NCBI RefSeq assembly: GCF_022815725.1 | Contig: NZ_JALGRF010000009.1 | Location: 180,605 to 244,604 of the forward strand | DNA: 64,000 nt | Direction of reading: 5' to 3' | From: Streptomyces sp. APSN-46.1 | Lineage (GTDB): Bacteria > Actinomycetota > Actinomycetes > Streptomycetales > Streptomycetaceae | Part shown: positions 15,887 through 23,743 of the stretch, in pieces | Numbering within the stretch: the stretch's first letter is position 1 | Layout: each line of letters begins with the position of its first letter | The notes under the pieces: model-generated | Seen by the model: only the letters and a program-made list of their open reading frames with translations | Databases searched by the model: none | Told to the model about the DNA's origin: nothing | Position numbers and translations under genes: made by a program

Positions 15887-17788
15887 TTACGCCTCCCAGA
15901 CCGCGGCGGCCGTCCGGTCGTCGGCGTAGCCCTTGAGGCGGAGCTGGGTGTCCGCGAGGAAGGCCGCCAGGCCCGGCGGGTCGGGCTCGGCCCAGCGGGC
16001 GGCGAGCTCGGCGGGGAGCAGGCCCTCCTCGCGCATCGGGTCCGCGAGGCCGCCGGAGCAGAGCAGCAGGGTGTCGCCGGGCCGGGCCACGGCGGCCCGG
16101 AAGCGGAACCCGCCGACCGGCTCCTCGGCGCCCTCCCGGGGGCCGCCGGGGCCGGGAGTGTCGCCGGGGCGGGCCGCGGCGGCGCGGAGGCGGAAGGCGC
16201 CGGCCGAATCCTCGGCGCCCTCCCGGGGGCCGTCCGGGGCGTCCGGGGCTCCTTCTGGGGCACTGTGCTGCTGGACGGGCTCCAGGTCCTCCCAGCGGCC
16301 CGCCCGGAGCCGGAACAGCCCGCCCGCGCCCGTACCGAAACAGACCCGGGTCTTGATCTCCGGGTCCACCGGGAGGAGCAGCCCGCGCAACCCGGCCGTG
16401 TACTCCTCGTCCGCGAGCCCCAGCTCCGCGGCGCGGGCCCGCAGCCGGCCGTAGGCACGGTCGGTGAGCCGTTGGAGCCCGGAGCGCAGGGCGTCGCGCC
16501 TGCCGGCCCGGATGTCCTCGGCCAGCCGCTCCTGGCTGCGCCCGATGGCCGCGGCGACCCACTGGCACACCTCGGCGGCGGCCTCCCGGGCCCCGGAGGC
16601 GGCCCGGTCGCCACCGGCGAGGGCCACGAGGACCAGGGAGTCGTCGCCGGTGCCGAAGCGGGCGGTGAGCAGGAAGTCCCGCCGGGCCTCGCCGCGGTAG
16701 CGCGCGGAGTCCCCGCGTACGGAGGCCGCGCGCAGGGTGTACGTGCCGTGGCGGGCCCCCTCCAGGACGGTGTCGGGGACCAGCCGGTCGAGGGCGCCGG
16801 GGTCGGCCACGGGCAGCGATCCGGGTTCGGCGGCGTAGGTCGGGGCCCGGTCCCCGAGGTGGCGCACCTCGGGGCGCTCGGCGGCGGGCCGCGCCGGGGC
16901 GGGCTCCGGCCCCGGCTTCCTCTCCTCCGGTTTCCGCTCCGGCTTCTTCTCCGGCTCCGGCGGGGCGGGTGTGTCCGCGCGCGGCACCCCCCACCGCCAC
17001 ACCGGCAGCTCCGGCGGCTCGGGCTGCACGGGCGGCACGGTCACGTCCCCGAGGGCATACCCGGTCGGCCCGGCCTGCCGCGGATCCCGCGGCGGCCCGG
17101 GCACGCCCGAGATCCCGCCCGCCCGCGGATCCCACCCGGCCTTCGCCCGCTCCGACCCCACCCCCCGACCAAACTCCGAACCCACCCGCGTCCCACCCGC
17201 CCCCGGCACATCCGGCCGCCGGACATCCCGCCCGGCCACATCCGGCCGGCGCAGGTTCGGCCCGGCCACATCCGGCCGCCGCACGTCCGGCCCGATCACG
17301 TCCGGCCGCCGCACATCCGGCCCGGTCAGGTCCAGCCCGGTCCCGTCCGGTCGGCGCACGTCCGCCACCGGCAGATCCGGCCGCGTCGCATCCGCCCGAC
17401 GCAGGTCCGGCCCGGCCACGTCCGGCCGCCGCACGTCCGGCCCGGCCACGTCCGGCCGCCGCACGTCCGCCACCGGCAGATCCGGCCGCGTCGCATCCGG
17501 CCGGCGCAGGTCCGGCGCGGGCGGGTTCGGGCGGCGTAGGTCCGCCGTCGGGGGGTTCGGTCGTGGCGCTTCCGGCTCGCGCAGGTTTGGTTCGCCCTGG
17601 CGCTGGCCGGGCAGTACGGGGTCCGGGGGCGTCTGCGGCCGGGGGCCCGGCGGGGCGGACGGCTCCGTGACCACCACCGCCGCCGAGCGGAACCGGTGGT
17701 CCAGGGTGTCCCCCGGATCAGGCTCCGGTCCCGCGTCCGGGTCCTCGTACAGCTTCTGCCACCAGTCATCCGCGCCCTGCTGACTCAT
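15887..17788 (-). CDS. PP2C-like protein with repeat-rich N-terminus; catalytic residues degenerate
   Basis: A 633-residue protein. Residues 1-80 are Pro/Glu-rich. Residues 83-200 are about 11 imperfect copies of a ten-residue unit around RRPDVAGPDV. Residues 345-630 resemble a PPM/PP2C phosphatase domain (TYTLRAASVRGDSARYRG, PGDTLLLCSGGLADPM). Metal-ligand positions look lost: the usual DG-x-GG motif reads LAGGDRAA and the usual CSDG reads CSGG. It may therefore be a pseudophosphatase or sensor. The domain also holds a 29-codon tandem duplication (16071-16244). The N-terminus MSQQGADDWWQKLYED is typical of Streptomyces PP2C proteins linked to von Willebrand/TerD-like modules. Confidence 0.75.
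   Translation of the reverse strand: MSQQGADDWWQKLYEDPDAGPEPDPGDTLDHRFRSAAVVVTEPSAPPGPRPQTPPDPVLPGQRQGEPNLREPEAPRPNPPTADLRRPNPPAPDLRRPDATRPDLPVADVRRPDVAGPDVRRPDVAGPDLRRADATRPDLPVADVRRPDGTGLDLTGPDVRRPDVIGPDVRRPDVAGPNLRRPDVAGRDVRRPDVPGAGGTRVGSEFGRGVGSERAKAGWDPRAGGISGVPGPPRDPRQAGPTGYALGDVTVPPVQPEPPELPVWRWGVPRADTPAPPEPEKKPERKPEERKPGPEPAPARPAAERPEVRHLGDRAPTYAAEPGSLPVADPGALDRLVPDTVLEGARHGTYTLRAASVRGDSARYRGEARRDFLLTARFGTGDDSLVLVALAGGDRAASGAREAAAEVCQWVAAAIGRSQERLAEDIRAGRRDALRSGLQRLTDRAYGRLRARAAELGLADEEYTAGLRGLLLPVDPEIKTRVCFGTGAGGLFRLRAGRWEDLEPVQQHSAPEGAPDAPDGPREGAEDSAGAFRLRAAAARPGDTPGPGGPREGAEEPVGGFRFRAAVARPGDTLLLCSGGLADPMREEGLLPAELAARWAEPDPPGLAAFLADTQLRLKGYADDRTAAAVWEA
16071..16244 (-). repeat. 87-bp in-frame tandem duplication inside the PP2C-like gene
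   Basis: Copies at 16071-16157 and 16158-16244 have a period of exactly 87 bases (29 codons). They encode GPREGAEDSAGAFRLRAAAA... and GPREGAEEPVGGFRFRAAVA..., both reaching ARPGDT. Only the second copy continues into the family motif LLLCSGG, so the first is the inserted one. Confidence 0.9.
17189..17542 (-). repeat. 30-bp repeats encoding RRPDVAGPDV units
   Basis: In-frame repeats in the N-terminal part of the PP2C-like gene (residues about 83-200). Most units are 30 bases long, with two copies of a 45-base variant carrying ADATRPDLPVADV. They encode a Pro/Asp/Arg-rich, probably disordered, stretch. Confidence 0.85.
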
Positions 17789-17869
17789 GCCCCCTATTCT
17801 CGGCCCGTCGGCGCGGCGAAAAACCCCGAATACCCGAACGGGGTCCTCCGCCCCGCTCAGCCGTACGAA

Positions 17870-18302
17870 CTAGCGGATGCCGTAGGCCCGTGCGACCGTC
17901 CGGGTGACGGAGACCCCGTCCGGGTCCGTCAGTTCGACCTTCAGCGTCACCGGTTTGCCGGTCGGGGGTGCGGGAGCGCTCGGCGCCGCGCCCCCGTTCA
18001 CAGAGGCGTCGTAGACCGCGATGAGCGGGAGCTTCTCGGCGTGGGCGCCGTCGTAGCCCTGCCGGATCAGGCCGTGACGTGCGAGAGCCCCTCGTCGGCC
18101 TTCCCGACGGCGAGCGCCGCGACCGCGCTCTCGGGATGCGCGTAGAGGCCCTTGCGCCGCCGGACCGGCGGGTCCGCACGAGCGGCTGTGAACCGTCCTC
18201 GTGCGGCATCGCGGTGGCGGCCGTGCGCCCGGCGGCGTCGGTGGAGGTGAGGATCCGGTCGCCGGTGACGAGGGTGTCTGCAAGCACTTCCGTAGGCACC
18301 AC
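17870..18302 (-). pseudogene. Decayed S8 (subtilisin-like) serine peptidase remnant
   Basis: Three reading frames join into one familiar protein. From 18302 down, frame A gives EVLADTLVTGDRILTS and SQPLVRTRRSG, the inhibitor-I9-like propeptide opening of Streptomyces S8 peptidases. Near 18160 it shifts to frame B (KGLYAHPESAVAALAVGKAD, ending SHVTA then stop at about 18067). It then shifts to frame C (LIRQGYDGAHAEKLPLIAVY). This is followed directly by a C-terminal-like segment (GKPVTLKVELTDPDG...ARAYGIR, stop at 17870). The whole catalytic domain (Asp, His, Ser) is missing. Two single-base frameshifts plus a large internal deletion explain this. Confidence 0.72.
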
Positions 18303-18745
18303 GGTTCCAACGCGTTTGGTACCACCTTCGAACCGGTAGTCGACGACTCACCCGAGGCACTGACGGCCTCTTCTCGCAGGTCACGTCTGTACATCAGCCC
18401 AACACCGGCCCAGCGGTCGAACGGGCGTCGTAGCCAAAAGAACTCGGAACTCTGGTACCAGCGAACGTTGCTACAAACACGAGGGGGCCGCCGTGGCCGC
18501 TCCGAGCGCGCGTGCACGATATCGGGCGCATCGCTCTCCTCAGCTGAATTCCGGCCATGTACCGCATTGCACGGCATTGCACGGCGATGTCACCGCGTAA
18601 ATGGCTTCTGACCGGCGGATGTTGGCGCTGCGGTGGCGTCACCTTGGCAGAGTGGCGGTGGGTGCGGCGATGATGTCCGCGGCGGGTTCGCGCCGTGGCC
18701 GTTTCCCGCCGCCGGGCGGCGGTGTGCGGGAGTGCTGAGAGCGGG
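18303..18745. other. Gene-poor, lower-GC intergenic stretch with a 10-bp tandem repeat
   Basis: About 440 bases with no convincing gene. GC is visibly lower than in neighbouring DNA. A tandem GCATTGCACG x2 lies at 18564-18583. It separates the decayed S8 peptidase from the TrmB/LuxR regulator and probably contained the original peptidase promoter and signal-peptide region. Confidence 0.5.
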
Positions 18746-19735
18746 GTGGGCGGATTGCTGGGTGCGATAGGCCTGGACGAGGGCCAGGAGTCGGCGTACC
18801 GGGCGCTGGTGGCGCTGGGCGCGGCGGAGGTGCCGGACCTCGCGCATCGGCTGACCCTGCCGGTACCGCAGACCGAGCGGGCGCTGCGGCATCTGGAGCG
18901 GCAGGGTCTGGCGGCGCGGTCCTCGGCCCGGCCGGGGCGGTGGGTGGCGGCCCCGCCGGGGGTGGCACTGGACGCGCTGCTCACCCGGCAGCGGAACGAG
19001 CTGGAGCAGGCGGAGCTGGCGGCGGCGCTGCTGGCGCAGGAGTACCGGGCGGAGGCGTCCGAGCCGGCGGTGCACGACCTGGTGGAGGTGGTGACGGGCG
19101 CGAGCGCGGTGGCGCACCGCTTCCACCAGCTCCAGTTGGGCGCGGTGGAGGAGGTGTGCGCGCTGGTCACCGGTGGGCCGCAGGTGGTGACGGGGTTGGA
19201 GAACGAGGCGGATGAGCGGGCCTCCGTCGTACGGGGTGTCGCGTACCGGGTGGTGATCGAGCGGGAGGTACTGGCCCTGCCGACCGGGATCCGGGAGGCC
19301 GGGACGGCGTTGGCGCGGGGTGAGCGGATCCGGGTGACGGGCCAGGTGCCGACGAAGCTGGTGATCGCCGACCGGAGCCTGGCCCTGGTTCCGCTGACGA
19401 CGCGGGGGGCGGAGCCGACGGCGCTGGTGGTGCATGCCTCGGGGCTGCTGGAGTCCCTGATGGGCCTGTTCGAGGCGGTGTGGCGGGAGTCGCTGCCGCT
19501 GCGGCTGGGCTCGACCGGCTCGGCGGAGGAGTCGGGGGGCGGCCCGGACGCCACGGACCTGGAGATCCTGACCCTGCTGCTGGCGGGGATGACGGACGCC
19601 AGCGTGGCCAAGCACCTGGAGCTGGGGCTGCGGACGGTGCAGCGGCGGGTGAAGGGCCTGATGGAGCTGGCCGGGGTCACGACGCGGCTCCAGCTGGGCT
19701 GGCACGCGTACGAGCGGGGCTGGGTGGCCCGATAG
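18746..19735 (+). CDS. TrmB-type / LuxR-type helix-turn-helix regulator
   Basis: A 329-residue regulator. The N-terminal TrmB-like winged helix (about 8-60, YRALVALGAAEVPDLAHRL) is followed by a sensory middle region. The C-terminal LuxR-type HTH (about 275-325) contains LLLAGMTDASVAKHLELGLR and TVQRRVKGLMELAG. Proteins of this architecture are common in Streptomyces and are often found near secreted peptidases. Here it is divergent from the S8 peptidase remnant, so its former target may be dead. The GTG at 18746 was chosen for the GAGAGCGGG just upstream; a GTG at 18695 would add 17 residues. Confidence 0.82.
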   Translation: MGGLLGAIGLDEGQESAYRALVALGAAEVPDLAHRLTLPVPQTERALRHLERQGLAARSSARPGRWVAAPPGVALDALLTRQRNELEQAELAAALLAQEYRAEASEPAVHDLVEVVTGASAVAHRFHQLQLGAVEEVCALVTGGPQVVTGLENEADERASVVRGVAYRVVIEREVLALPTGIREAGTALARGERIRVTGQVPTKLVIADRSLALVPLTTRGAEPTALVVHASGLLESLMGLFEAVWRESLPLRLGSTGSAEESGGGPDATDLEILTLLLAGMTDASVAKHLELGLRTVQRRVKGLMELAGVTTRLQLGWHAYERGWVAR

Positions 19736-19759
19736 GACCTGGTCGGTCACGCTGAGCAG

Positions 19760-20248
19760 ATGGATCTGCCTCAGCTGCTCCTGGTGGGGCTGGTGCTGCT
19801 GCTCGGCGTGGTGGGTGTGATGGTGCCGGGCGTGCCGGGGACGTGGCTGGTGTGGGCGGGGCTGCTGTGGTGGGCGCTGCACGAGCGGTCCTCGCTCGCG
19901 TGGACCGTACTGGTCTCGGCGACGGCGCTGTTGCTGGTGGTGCAGGTGGTGAAGTGGCTGCTTCCGCCGAGGCGGCTGCGGGGTGTTGTGGGGGCGACCC
20001 GCCGGATGGCGGTGTACGCGGGCGCGGGCGCGCTGGTGGGCTTCGTGGCCCTGCCGGTGGTAGGGGCGGTTCCGGGCTTCGTGGGGGGCATCTACCTGTG
20101 CGAGCGGCTGCGGCTCGGCACGCGCGGCGAGGCGTGGGCCTCGACCCGGGCGGTGATGCGGGCGGTGGGGACGAGCGTGCTGGTGGAGCTGTTCGCCTGC
20201 CTGCTGGTGACGAGCGCGTGGGTGGGCGCGGTGGCGGCGGGGTCCTGA
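19760..20248 (+). CDS. DUF456 family membrane protein
   Basis: A 162-residue membrane protein of the DUF456 family. It has hydrophobic helices at about 5-45 (LLLVGLVLLLGVVGVMVPGV), 50-68, 88-112 (Gly-rich) and 140-160. The GVPGTWLVWAG and PGFVGGIYLCERLR segments are family-like. It starts 24 bases after the regulator stop, so the two may be cotranscribed. No biochemical function is established for the family to my knowledge. Confidence 0.85.
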   Translation: MDLPQLLLVGLVLLLGVVGVMVPGVPGTWLVWAGLLWWALHERSSLAWTVLVSATALLLVVQVVKWLLPPRRLRGVVGATRRMAVYAGAGALVGFVALPVVGAVPGFVGGIYLCERLRLGTRGEAWASTRAVMRAVGTSVLVELFACLLVTSAWVGAVAAGS

Positions 20249-20274
20249 GCGGAAGCGGTCTCGGGAACCGCTCA
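20246..20274 (+). terminator. Hairpin after the DUF456 gene
   Basis: TGAGCGG and CCGCTCA flank an inner AGCGGT/ACCGCT pair with a 7-base loop. It starts at the stop codon of the DUF456 gene. Confidence 0.5.
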
Positions 20275-20355
20275 GGTCCGGACAGGGCCTGGTCGGGAGG
20301 GGCGTAGGCCGTCGGCCCGATGCGCCGGACCGGCATCGCTGCGAGGCTTTCCCGT

Positions 20356-20727
20356 ATGAGGGACTTCAACGGTTTCAGCGAGGCGGAACTGGCGTACCTG
20401 CGCTCCCAGCGCCTGGGGCGGCTGGCCACCGTGGACGCGGCGGGGCAGCCGCAGGCGAACCCGGTGGGGTTCTTTCCCCAGGAGGACGGGACCATCCTGG
20501 TGGGCGGGGCGGCGATGGGCACGACGAAGAAGTGGCGCAACCTCCGGCGCGAGCCGCGGCTCGCGCTGGTCGTGGACGACCTGGTGAGCACCCGCCCGTG
20601 GCGTGTCCGCGGCATCGAGATCCGCGGCCACGCCACGCTGGAGGAGGGCCCGCACCACTTGGGCCCCCATTTCAGCCCGGAGGTGATCCGCATCCACCCG
20701 GACCGCGTCCACACGTGGGGCCTCTGA
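20356..20727 (+). CDS. PPOX-class (F420-dependent type) flavin/deazaflavin oxidoreductase
   Basis: A 123-residue split-barrel protein of the pyridoxamine-phosphate-oxidase-like superfamily. Characteristic segments are YLRSQRLGRLATVDAAGQPQ, NPVGFF and TTKKWRNLRREPRLALVVDD. The WRVRGIEIRGHATL beta strand and C-terminal HPDRVHTWGL are typical of the actinobacterial PPOX F420-dependent subfamily. It probably reduces a small substrate using F420H2 or flavin; substrate unknown. The ATG at 20356 (MRDFNGFSE) has GCGAGG upstream. It converges on rsgA, with the repeat array between. Confidence 0.85.
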   Translation: MRDFNGFSEAELAYLRSQRLGRLATVDAAGQPQANPVGFFPQEDGTILVGGAAMGTTKKWRNLRREPRLALVVDDLVSTRPWRVRGIEIRGHATLEEGPHHLGPHFSPEVIRIHPDRVHTWGL

Positions 20728-20840
20728 CCGGCCCCCTTCAGCCCGCTCAGCCCGCCGACGTCACGGGGGTCCTCCGGCCGGAGTCCGGGGACAGCGGCTC
20801 CCGCCCGGCCAACGGCGCCGTACCCGAAGGCACGCCCACC

Positions 20841-20989
20841 CCCGGACGGGATCACCCCCGGACGGGATCGGCCCGGCCGGAATCAGGCCCGGACAGGATC
20901 GGGCCCGGACAGGATCAGCCCGGCCGGAATCAGGCCCGGCCGGGATCAGGCCCGGACGGGATCAGGCCCGGCCGGGATCAATCCCGGAC
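20841..20989. repeat. 15-16-bp tandem array between convergent genes
   Basis: Nine units of the form CCCGG(A/C)C(G/A)GGATCAGG, 15-16 bases each, run from 20841 to 20982, followed by a partial tenth to 20989. The array overlaps the last codons and stop of rsgA (20978-20989). It sits between the convergent PPOX and rsgA genes. It may act in termination or simply be expanded repeat DNA. Confidence 0.9.
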
Positions 20990-22093
20990 GCCCCGCTTCG
21001 CCGCGTAGTTGGCGCGGCCGACCGCCGACTTCATGCGCCAGTCCCGGCGGATCTCGGAGCGCAGTCGCGCGTCCGTCTTCGCCACGATCCGCTGGTTCTC
21101 CCGGAGCAGCTTGCGGTAGCTCTCCAGGCGGCGCTCCGCCAGCTCCCCGGCGTCCACGGCGGCCAGCACCGCGCACCCCGGCTCCGCCTCGTGCGCGCAG
21201 TCGTGGAACCGGCACCGCGCCGCGTAGTCCTCGATCTCCGAGAAGACCTGCCCGACGCCCGCCTCCGCGTCCCACAGGCCGACGCCCCGCAGCCCGGGGG
21301 TGTCGATGAGGACTCCCCCGCCCGGCAGCGCCAGCAGGTTGCGCGTCGTCGTCGTGTGACGGCCCTTGCCGTCGACCTCGCGGGCCTGCTGGACCTCCAT
21401 GACCTCGGCGCCGATCAGCGCGTTGGCCAGCGTGGACTTTCCGGCGCCGGAGATCCCGAGCAGCACGCTCGTACCGTCGGCCACGACCGCGGCCAGCACG
21501 TCCGTGCCCTCCCCCGTCAGGGAGGAGACGGTGAGCACCCGCACGCCCGGAGCCGTCGTCTCCACGTCGTCGACGAGCTGACCCAGCATGACCGAGTCCG
21601 GGACCAGGTCCGCCTTGGTCAGGACGACGAGGGGCTGTGCCCCCGACTCCCAGGCGAGCGCCAGGAACCGCTCGATCCGCCCCAGGTCCAGCTCGACGGC
21701 CAGGGAGACCGCGATGACGGCGTGGTCGACGTTGGCGGCGAGGATCTGCCCCTCGGAGCGCTGCGAGGAGGTGGAGCGCACGAAGGCGGTCCGACGCGGC
21801 AGGTACGCGTTCACGTAGCGCGGGTTTCCAGCCGTTTCGACGGCCGCCCAGTCACCGGTGCAGATGACCCGCAGCGGGTCGTGCGGGGTGACGAAGGCGG
21901 TGTCGGCGCGGACGGTGCCGTCCGCGGTGATGATGTCGCACTGGCCACGGTCGACCCGCACGACCCGCCCGGGGACCAGACCCCGCGCGGCGTACGGAGC
22001 GAACTCCGCTTCCCAGCCCTCGTCCCAGCCGTAGGCGGCGAGGACGTGCTGAGCATCAGAAGTGGAAGACGTGTTGAGCGAAGCGTTGAACAA
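20978..22093 (-). CDS. rsgA: Ribosome small-subunit-dependent GTPase RsgA
   Basis: A 371-residue circularly permuted GTPase. The OB-fold is N-terminal (about 35-105). The GTPase order G4 TKADL, G1 GISGAGKST, G3 DTPG is diagnostic. The C-terminal zinc domain has CRFHDCAHEAEPGC. It helps late 30S ribosome maturation. The likely start is TTG at 22093, with GAAGGG six bases upstream. That Shine-Dalgarno is half of a 14-bp perfect palindrome (22099-22112), and a 23-codon leader ORF ends 60 bases upstream, suggesting translational control. The final codons read into a tandem repeat array. Confidence 0.92.
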   Translation of the reverse strand: MFNASLNTSSTSDAQHVLAAYGWDEGWEAEFAPYAARGLVPGRVVRVDRGQCDIITADGTVRADTAFVTPHDPLRVICTGDWAAVETAGNPRYVNAYLPRRTAFVRSTSSQRSEGQILAANVDHAVIAVSLAVELDLGRIERFLALAWESGAQPLVVLTKADLVPDSVMLGQLVDDVETTAPGVRVLTVSSLTGEGTDVLAAVVADGTSVLLGISGAGKSTLANALIGAEVMEVQQAREVDGKGRHTTTTRNLLALPGGGVLIDTPGLRGVGLWDAEAGVGQVFSEIEDYAARCRFHDCAHEAEPGCAVLAAVDAGELAERRLESYRKLLRENQRIVAKTDARLRSEIRRDWRMKSAVGRANYAAKRGVRD

Positions 22094-22098
22094 GGGGA

Positions 22099-22112
22099 AC
22101 CCTTCGAAGGGT
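22099..22112. promoter_or_regulatory. Perfect palindrome overlapping the rsgA ribosome binding site
   Basis: ACCCTTCGAAGGGT is a perfect 14-base palindrome. In the rsgA mRNA its second half supplies the Shine-Dalgarno GAAGGG. Just upstream in the mRNA is GCGCGC-AGA-GCGCGC. The two structures could compete and hide or expose the start site. Confidence 0.5.
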
Positions 22113-22153
22113 GGCCCCGGCGGCGCGCTCTGCGCGCGTGAGTCGAGTGGGTG

Positions 22154-22225
22154 TCAGCCGGAGACCACAGGGGTGGAAACGATGAACTCCTGAATGCGGG
22201 CAGCGCCCGTCACCATGACAGTCAT
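22154..22225 (-). CDS. Short leader ORF upstream of rsgA
   Basis: A 23-codon ORF encoding MTVMVTGAARIQEFIVSTPV plus three residues. Its ATG (22225) is preceded by AGGAGGTGAGGAC, one of the best Shine-Dalgarno sequences in the window. The stop at 22154 lies 60 bases before the rsgA TTG. The placement, strong initiation signal and downstream hairpins suggest a regulatory leader peptide rather than a functional protein. Confidence 0.5.
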   Translation of the reverse strand: MTVMVTGAARIQEFIVSTPVVSG

Positions 22226-22520
22226 CAATGTCCTCACCTCCTGCTTCTTCTCAACGAACCAACACCGTTCCTCGGCAACGACACACAGCCGCGCCTTGGA
22301 ACGAGCAGAACCATAGCCCCACCCAGGGCCGGGCACCACCGATTAATTCGGGGCTTCACCCGCGCGACCCCGACGCCTCGTCACTCACCCGAGCGGGCTA
22401 ACAACCGAGCGCGAGGCCCCTTGTGCCCACTGGCTTGTCCCCCATTCGGAGTTGCGACCGCACGGGGGGCATGAGTCGGTAGGAGTCGTGTCCTGCCGGA
22501 TCTCACCATCAGGAGGAGAT
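22226..22520. other. Divergent promoter region of the rsgA leader and the P450 operon
   Basis: About 295 bases without a supported gene. It is lower in GC and rich in ACC/CCG words. It must hold the promoter for the rsgA leader transcript (minus) and for the four-gene operon (plus). No clear -35/-10 pair or operator stood out. Confidence 0.4.
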
Positions 22521-22859
22521 ATGGGCACCAAGCAGAAGGGCCGTTCGGCCGACAGGCTGTCCGTGGTTTTCGCGGTCCGTGTGATCGAAGGCGGCGAGCA
22601 GGGGTTTCTGGAGATGTACGACCGGATCCGGAAGTCCGTCGCCGGAACCCCCGGTCACATCGTCGAGAGGCTGGGAGAGCCCGTTGACGACTCCCGGCAG
22701 TGGGTGATCACCAGCGAGTGGGAGACGCCCGAGCACTTCTTCGCCTGGCAGCAGAGCGAGGACCACCGTGCACTGGTGGCCCCGCTCCGCGAGTGGGTCG
22801 ACTCGACGCAGTCCCTGCGGTTCCGGGTCGTCAAGGAGACCACGAAGGAGACGTCATGA
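22521..22859 (+). CDS. Antibiotic biosynthesis monooxygenase (ABM) domain protein
   Basis: A 112-residue protein with a ferredoxin-like ABM fold: LSVVFAVRVIEGGEQGFLEM near the N-terminus, then SRQWVITSEWETPEHFFAWQ and HRALVAPLREWVDSTQSLRF. ABM proteins are small cofactor-free oxygenases or cyclase-like helpers in secondary metabolism. The ATG at 22521 has AGGAGGAGAT directly upstream, an excellent ribosome binding site. It is the first gene of a four-gene operon in which each stop overlaps the next start; the stop here overlaps the dehydrogenase ATG as ATGA. Confidence 0.85.
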   Translation: MGTKQKGRSADRLSVVFAVRVIEGGEQGFLEMYDRIRKSVAGTPGHIVERLGEPVDDSRQWVITSEWETPEHFFAWQQSEDHRALVAPLREWVDSTQSLRFRVVKETTKETS

Positions 22860-23743
22860 CGCGCGCCATAGACGGCCCTGTCGCCGTCCTCGGTCTCGGC
22901 CTGATGGGCACCGGCCTGGCCACCCGCCTCCTCGACCAAGGCATACAAGTCCGGGTCTGGAACCGCACCTCGGAGCGGGCCGAACCGCTCGCCAAGGCGG
23001 GCGCCGTCGCCGCGGTCCATCCGGCCGATGCCGTCGAGGGTACGAGCGCCGCGATCTGCGCCGTCGCCGACGGCGAAGCCCTCGGCTCCGTGCTGCACGG
23101 GCCTGACGGAGTCCTGGCCAGGGGTACCTACCCCGGCGCCCTGATCTGCGCCAGCACCGTCGCCCCCGAAGAGGTCGTCCGTATCGCCGGGCACGTGCCG
23201 TCAGTTCTGGACGTCGGCATGCTCGGCAACCGTGAGCACGCCCGCGACGGCGAGCTGCGGCTGTTCGTCGGCGGCGAGGAGCGGGTCTTCACCTCGGGCC
23301 GGCCGCTGCTGGAGATGCTGGGCAAGGAGGTCGTCCATCTGGGCGCACTCGGTTCCGGCATGCGGATGAAGCTGCTCCTCAACCTGCTGATGGGGATAGA
23401 GGTGCAGGCTCTGGCCGAGGCCACCGAACTGGCGGCCGCCACGGGCCTCGACCGGCAGCTGGTTCTCAGGACGATCGCGGGCAGCGGCTTCGCCTCGCCG
23501 GTCATGGCGTTCAAGTCGAAGCGGCTGGCTGCCGGGCGCTTCGACGAGCCGGACTTCCGGCTGCGGCTGATGGCGAAAGACCTCATGCTCGCTTCCAAGC
23601 AGGCATCGGCGGCAGGCCTGCACCTGCCCCTCGCCGCCGCGGCAGCCGAGACGCACCTCCGCGCCACCGAGCTCGGACTGGGTGACGAGGACTGCGCCGC
23701 GGTCACCCGCGCACTCACACCGAACCCGGGAACCGACACATGA
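22856..23743 (+). CDS. NAD(P)-dependent 3-hydroxyisobutyrate dehydrogenase-like reductase
   Basis: A 295-residue protein with the beta-hydroxyacid dehydrogenase layout. The N-terminal Rossmann motif is VAVLGLGLMGTGLATRLL (about 9-26). The substrate motif DVGMLGNREHARDGELRLFV (about 119-138) stands where DAPVSGG usually appears. The catalytic Lys lies in GSGMRMKLLLNLLMG (about 162-176). The same fold includes imine reductases and glyoxylate reductases, so the substrate is open. It overlaps the ABM gene upstream and the amidohydrolase downstream by 4 bases each. Confidence 0.87.
   Translation: MTRAIDGPVAVLGLGLMGTGLATRLLDQGIQVRVWNRTSERAEPLAKAGAVAAVHPADAVEGTSAAICAVADGEALGSVLHGPDGVLARGTYPGALICASTVAPEEVVRIAGHVPSVLDVGMLGNREHARDGELRLFVGGEERVFTSGRPLLEMLGKEVVHLGALGSGMRMKLLLNLLMGIEVQALAEATELAAATGLDRQLVLRTIAGSGFASPVMAFKSKRLAAGRFDEPDFRLRLMAKDLMLASKQASAAGLHLPLAAAAAETHLRATELGLGDEDCAAVTRALTPNPGTDT

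Noticed and set aside
16071..16244. Assembly artefact explaining the 87-bp duplication
   Set aside because: The two copies differ at many bases and several amino acids, so they are diverged paralogous segments rather than a duplicated read.
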